This document shows, piece by piece, positions 31,622-33,959 of a stretch of DNA of 33,959 bases. The notes below the pieces were generated by a model, which saw nothing but the letters and a program-made list of their open reading frames with translations, made no database searches and was not told the DNA's origin. Position 1 is the stretch's first letter, and each line of letters opens with the position of its first letter. Position numbers and translations under genes: made by a program. This DNA comes from Alicyclobacillus mali (lineage in GTDB: Bacteria > Bacillota > Bacilli > Alicyclobacillales > Alicyclobacillaceae). The stretch lies in NCBI RefSeq assembly GCF_017329565.1, contig NZ_JAFMTT010000024.1, one strand, 5' to 3'.

Positions 31622-32965
31622 ATGCGCGCGAAGAAGAAAATTAGATATGCGACGATCGCTGCGTCGGTAGCGATGGCGGGCGTCATGGCATCTGGTTGTG
31701 GAACAAGTGGCGCGTTGAAAAACGGAGATCAGTCGACTCAGCAGGAAAGTGCTTCGACTCATCAACCTGTCACAATTACAGTTGCATCTTGGAACGACGC
31801 AGCAGACTCGTTGCGGGCAGAAATCCCTGGATTCGAAAAGAAATACCCATGGATTAAGGTGAATGTCGAATACGTTGATACCGCGTATCAGAAGGTGATA
31901 CCGGAACTTGTCGCTGGGGATGCACCTGATATCATTCAGGTTCAGCAGAGAGATTTTCAAACTTTCCTCCATAAATTTCCTGGTGATTTTGTTGATCTGA
32001 CTCCATATATGAGCTCAATCAAAAATCACATAGCTCCCGTCGCTCTGGACGTAACTATGCAAAACGGTCATATTTACGCTGCTCCGTGGGATCTGGGGCC
32101 GGCCGCGTTGTATTACCGGAAGGATCTCTTCCGTGAAGCAGGAATTAATCCGAACACGATCAAGACTTGGGCTGATTACCTAGCTTCTGGTAAAAAACTG
32201 GTTGCTCATTTTCACGGCAAAGTCAAGATGATAGCTGAGAACACGTCCGAGCCAAGCCAAGGCATCCAGACGACTCTCATGATTTTGGTGAATGAACTTG
32301 GTGGAAGTTATGTGAATAGCAATGGTAATATCGATTTTCTGAATCCCCAGATCAAGAAGGCCATGAGCGTGATTCAGCAGTGGGGTAAGGCCGGGATCGT
32401 GGCGGATGCACCTACCTGGAATGACGGGATTGCGGCTTTTGCCAATGGTCAGGTTGCTACGATTCTATCGGCAGTATGGTATGCGGGCACAATGATGAAT
32501 AGCGCGCCTAAGCAAAGTGGTTTATGGGGCATTGTTCCTCTTCCGGCGTTTACGCCTGGAGGGAACAATGAAGCTGACACCGGAGGATCGGTATTGGCAA
32601 TTACGAAGGACAGCAAAAATGCTCAGGCGGCCTGGGACTTTATCAACTACTGTCTGTATACCGTGCCCGGGGAGAATGTTCAATTGAAGTACGGTCTGTT
32701 CCCTTCGTGGGAGTCGTACTACACAGCTAAAGGGACTGACTTTGATCAAAACTTTTCTTATTTTGGTATGCCCATTTATAAGTTCTTTGCTTCTGTCTCC
32801 AAACACATCCCGACAACCAATTATGGTGGTTACTTCGAAGATTATTCTCAACCTCTTTCGCAAGCATATATCTCGGTATTTAAGGGTGCGAATATTGAGC
32901 AGGCCTTGCAGACAGCTGAAGCAAACGCTGCCCGTATCTCTGGACAACCCATTTCGAACGGTTGA
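31622..32965 (+). CDS. Sugar ABC transporter substrate-binding lipoprotein
   Basis: An extracellular solute-binding protein (family 1) of 447 residues that captures a carbohydrate for an ABC importer. It has a basic N-terminus (MRAKKKIRY), a hydrophobic stretch and a lipobox ending ASGC, with Cys26 as the lipidation site, then a Ser/Gln-rich linker. Mature features include ITVASWND, GDAPDIIQVQQ, the APWDLGPAALYYRKDLF strand-loop (typical of maltose-binding-protein-like folds) and GGSVLAITKDSKNAQAAWDFI. I chose ATG 31622 because GGGGGGAGA precedes it; upstream codons lack a signal peptide. It is followed by a permease gene. The sugar is not identifiable from sequence. Confidence 0.9.
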   Translation: MRAKKKIRYATIAASVAMAGVMASGCGTSGALKNGDQSTQQESASTHQPVTITVASWNDAADSLRAEIPGFEKKYPWIKVNVEYVDTAYQKVIPELVAGDAPDIIQVQQRDFQTFLHKFPGDFVDLTPYMSSIKNHIAPVALDVTMQNGHIYAAPWDLGPAALYYRKDLFREAGINPNTIKTWADYLASGKKLVAHFHGKVKMIAENTSEPSQGIQTTLMILVNELGGSYVNSNGNIDFLNPQIKKAMSVIQQWGKAGIVADAPTWNDGIAAFANGQVATILSAVWYAGTMMNSAPKQSGLWGIVPLPAFTPGGNNEADTGGSVLAITKDSKNAQAAWDFINYCLYTVPGENVQLKYGLFPSWESYYTAKGTDFDQNFSYFGMPIYKFFASVSKHIPTTNYGGYFEDYSQPLSQAYISVFKGANIEQALQTAEANAARISGQPISNG

Positions 32966-32974
32966 CCATCGTTT

Positions 32975-33005
32975 AACCAGCGGGACAAACATTGTTCCGC
33001 TGGTT
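32975..33005 (+). promoter_or_regulatory. Intercistronic stem-loop between binding protein and permease
   Basis: A 13-bp stem with one G-U pair (32975-32987 with 32993-33005) and a five-base loop; no T-run follows. It probably stabilises the upstream binding-protein mRNA or lets only part of transcription through to the permease. Confidence 0.6.
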
Positions 33006-33051
33006 CCCCATTCTCTAAATCGATAGCGAACTTGAGGTGAGGCGATTGTCG

Positions 33052-33959
33052 ATGGTTCAACGAGAGTCTACCGCTAAACAAAAACGTGCCGAAGAGCAAC
33101 GGTTGCGGTTTCCAAGTCAACCCGGTGTTCCGGCATGGGTGCCGTACGTATTGATAGCCCCTTTTTTCGTTATATTTGCCATCTTCATGCTGTATCCAAT
33201 TCTAGATACGTTGCTACTCTCTTTTGAAAACTGGTCCGCCGTTCATTCGACATGGGTTGGAATTCAAAACTATCGACTTGTGATAACAGATCCAGCTTTT
33301 TGGACTTCTCTACTGAATGATGCGTTCATTTTGCTAATTCAAGTTCCGGTTATGTTGTTCATTGCGACGCTTTTAGCTGTCGTCCTAAATGCGCGCTTCC
33401 TGAAGCTGAAGTGGCTATTTAGGCTCTTAATTTTCTTTCCTGTCCTCGTTGATGCGGTAACGTATACGATCGCATTCCAGTTGATATTTAATCCTAGTTT
33501 TGGTATGATGAACTACCTTCTTCATGTAGTGGGGTTTTCGAATGTGAATTGGATAGGAGATTCATGGGCTGCTCGGTGGGCCATTTTTCTTGTAGTGACA
33601 TGGAGATGGACTGGGTATAACGCGATTATAATCCTATCTGGATTGCAGAATATTCCTGAGGAAGTCTACGAGTCTGCTGTTGTTGACGGAGCTGGTCGTG
33701 TGCGCACGTTTTTTCAAATTACTCTGCCCCTGTTGCGCCCGGTGATTCTCTTCTGCACTATATTGTCAACTGTTGGCACATTGCAGCTTTTCACTGAACC
33801 GTACATTCTAACAGGCGGCGGTCCCGGAAACGCGACAGAAACACCAATGCTCTATTTATATGAGCCCTTTGCAGAATCACGAGCCCTTGTGCGGCAAGGG
33901 TTTTTCGAGCATAAAGAAGGACTTCACCCCAACTTGAGAGAAAGAAAATGGTATCCACC
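33052..33959 (+). CDS. Sugar ABC transporter permease (MalF/UgpA type), interrupted by an IS end
   Basis: An inner-membrane subunit of a binding-protein-dependent sugar importer. The frame has a short charged N-terminus, a first membrane helix (YVLIAPFFVIFAIFMLYP), further helices, and the EAA loop EVYESAVVDGAGRVRTFF that contacts the ATPase. Typical family sequence runs to TGGGPGNATETPMLYLY (codons ending at 33861). From 33862 the DNA becomes the end of an IS also found at 9816, and the frame reads nonsense to the window edge. The last membrane segment is therefore missing. ATG 33052 and TTG 33046 are possible starts, with GAGGTGAGG just upstream. As it stands the gene is broken. Confidence 0.8.
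   Translation, partial: MVQRESTAKQKRAEEQRLRFPSQPGVPAWVPYVLIAPFFVIFAIFMLYPILDTLLLSFENWSAVHSTWVGIQNYRLVITDPAFWTSLLNDAFILLIQVPVMLFIATLLAVVLNARFLKLKWLFRLLIFFPVLVDAVTYTIAFQLIFNPSFGMMNYLLHVVGFSNVNWIGDSWAARWAIFLVVTWRWTGYNAIIILSGLQNIPEEVYESAVVDGAGRVRTFFQITLPLLRPVILFCTILSTVGTLQLFTEPYILTGGGPGNATETPMLYLYEPFAESRALVRQGFFEHKEGLHPNLRERKWYP
33862..33959. mobile_element. End of an unidentified IS inserted in the permease gene (second copy)
   Basis: GAGCCCTTTGCAGAATC at 33862 and the following bases match 9816-9863 without gaps (about 40 of 48). The family homology of the permease stops precisely here. The orientation equals the + strand of the first copy. The rest of the element lies outside the window. Confidence 0.7.

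Noticed and set aside
1..33959. A CRISPR array or a tandem-repeat region
   Set aside because: No regularly spaced repeats were found in reading through the window; the only repeated segments are IS ends, short palindromes and tRNA stems.

Overview
The window looks like chromosomal DNA of a spore-forming, fairly GC-rich Bacillota, most likely Alicyclobacillus or a close relative. This rests on an SspH-type small acid-soluble spore protein, Bacillus-type ribosome binding sites with many GTG/TTG starts, a formate dehydrogenase/DUF1641 pair of the Bacillus type, an Est2-like esterase, and an alicyclic-acid operon that suits a genus known for omega-cyclohexyl fatty acids. The assignment is inferred from gene content; no 16S gene is present.

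Left part (1-9.8 kb): an IS66 transposase cut by the window edge, then a LytTR-type regulator, a CoA-transferase of the acetyl-CoA hydrolase/succinate CoA-transferase family, a DUF2294 protein, a large multi-iron-sulfur formate dehydrogenase with its DUF1641 partner, and a TRIC/UPF0126 membrane protein. This reads as a formate/acetyl-CoA redox module. A near-perfect terminator hairpin lies directly before the dehydrogenase ribosome binding site, and a palindrome sits inside the promoter ahead of the DUF2294 gene.

Mobile junk (9.8-12.8 kb): the 5' part of an IS256-family transposase fused to the end of a different IS, a complete IS1634-type element with 12-bp inverted repeats, and the 3' remainder of an ArdC-like metallopeptidase gene cut by that element. 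The second IS end recurs at 33862, where it interrupts an ABC permease gene.

Central part (13-22 kb): an HSL-family esterase, a GT39-like glycosyltransferase, an aldehyde dehydrogenase with a consensus cre site upstream, an APC permease, sspH, a nitronate monooxygenase and 6-phosphogluconate dehydrogenase. Six tRNA genes follow (Arg-ACG, Leu-CAA, Ala-CGC, Asn-GTT, Val-CAC, Ile-GAT), then a DUF2332 protein.

Right part (24.3-34 kb): a tight four-gene operon resembling aliB-badI-badH-aliA of Rhodopseudomonas palustris. It encodes an acyl-CoA dehydrogenase, a ring-opening hydrolase, a short-chain dehydrogenase and a CoA ligase, which is most of the route from cyclohexanecarboxylate to pimeloyl-CoA. 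This is the most interesting system in the window. A convergent GT87-like glycosyltransferase, a LacI-family regulator and a sugar ABC transporter (binding protein plus interrupted permease) follow. The transporter promoter is strong and carries a cre/LacI-type operator at its transcription start.
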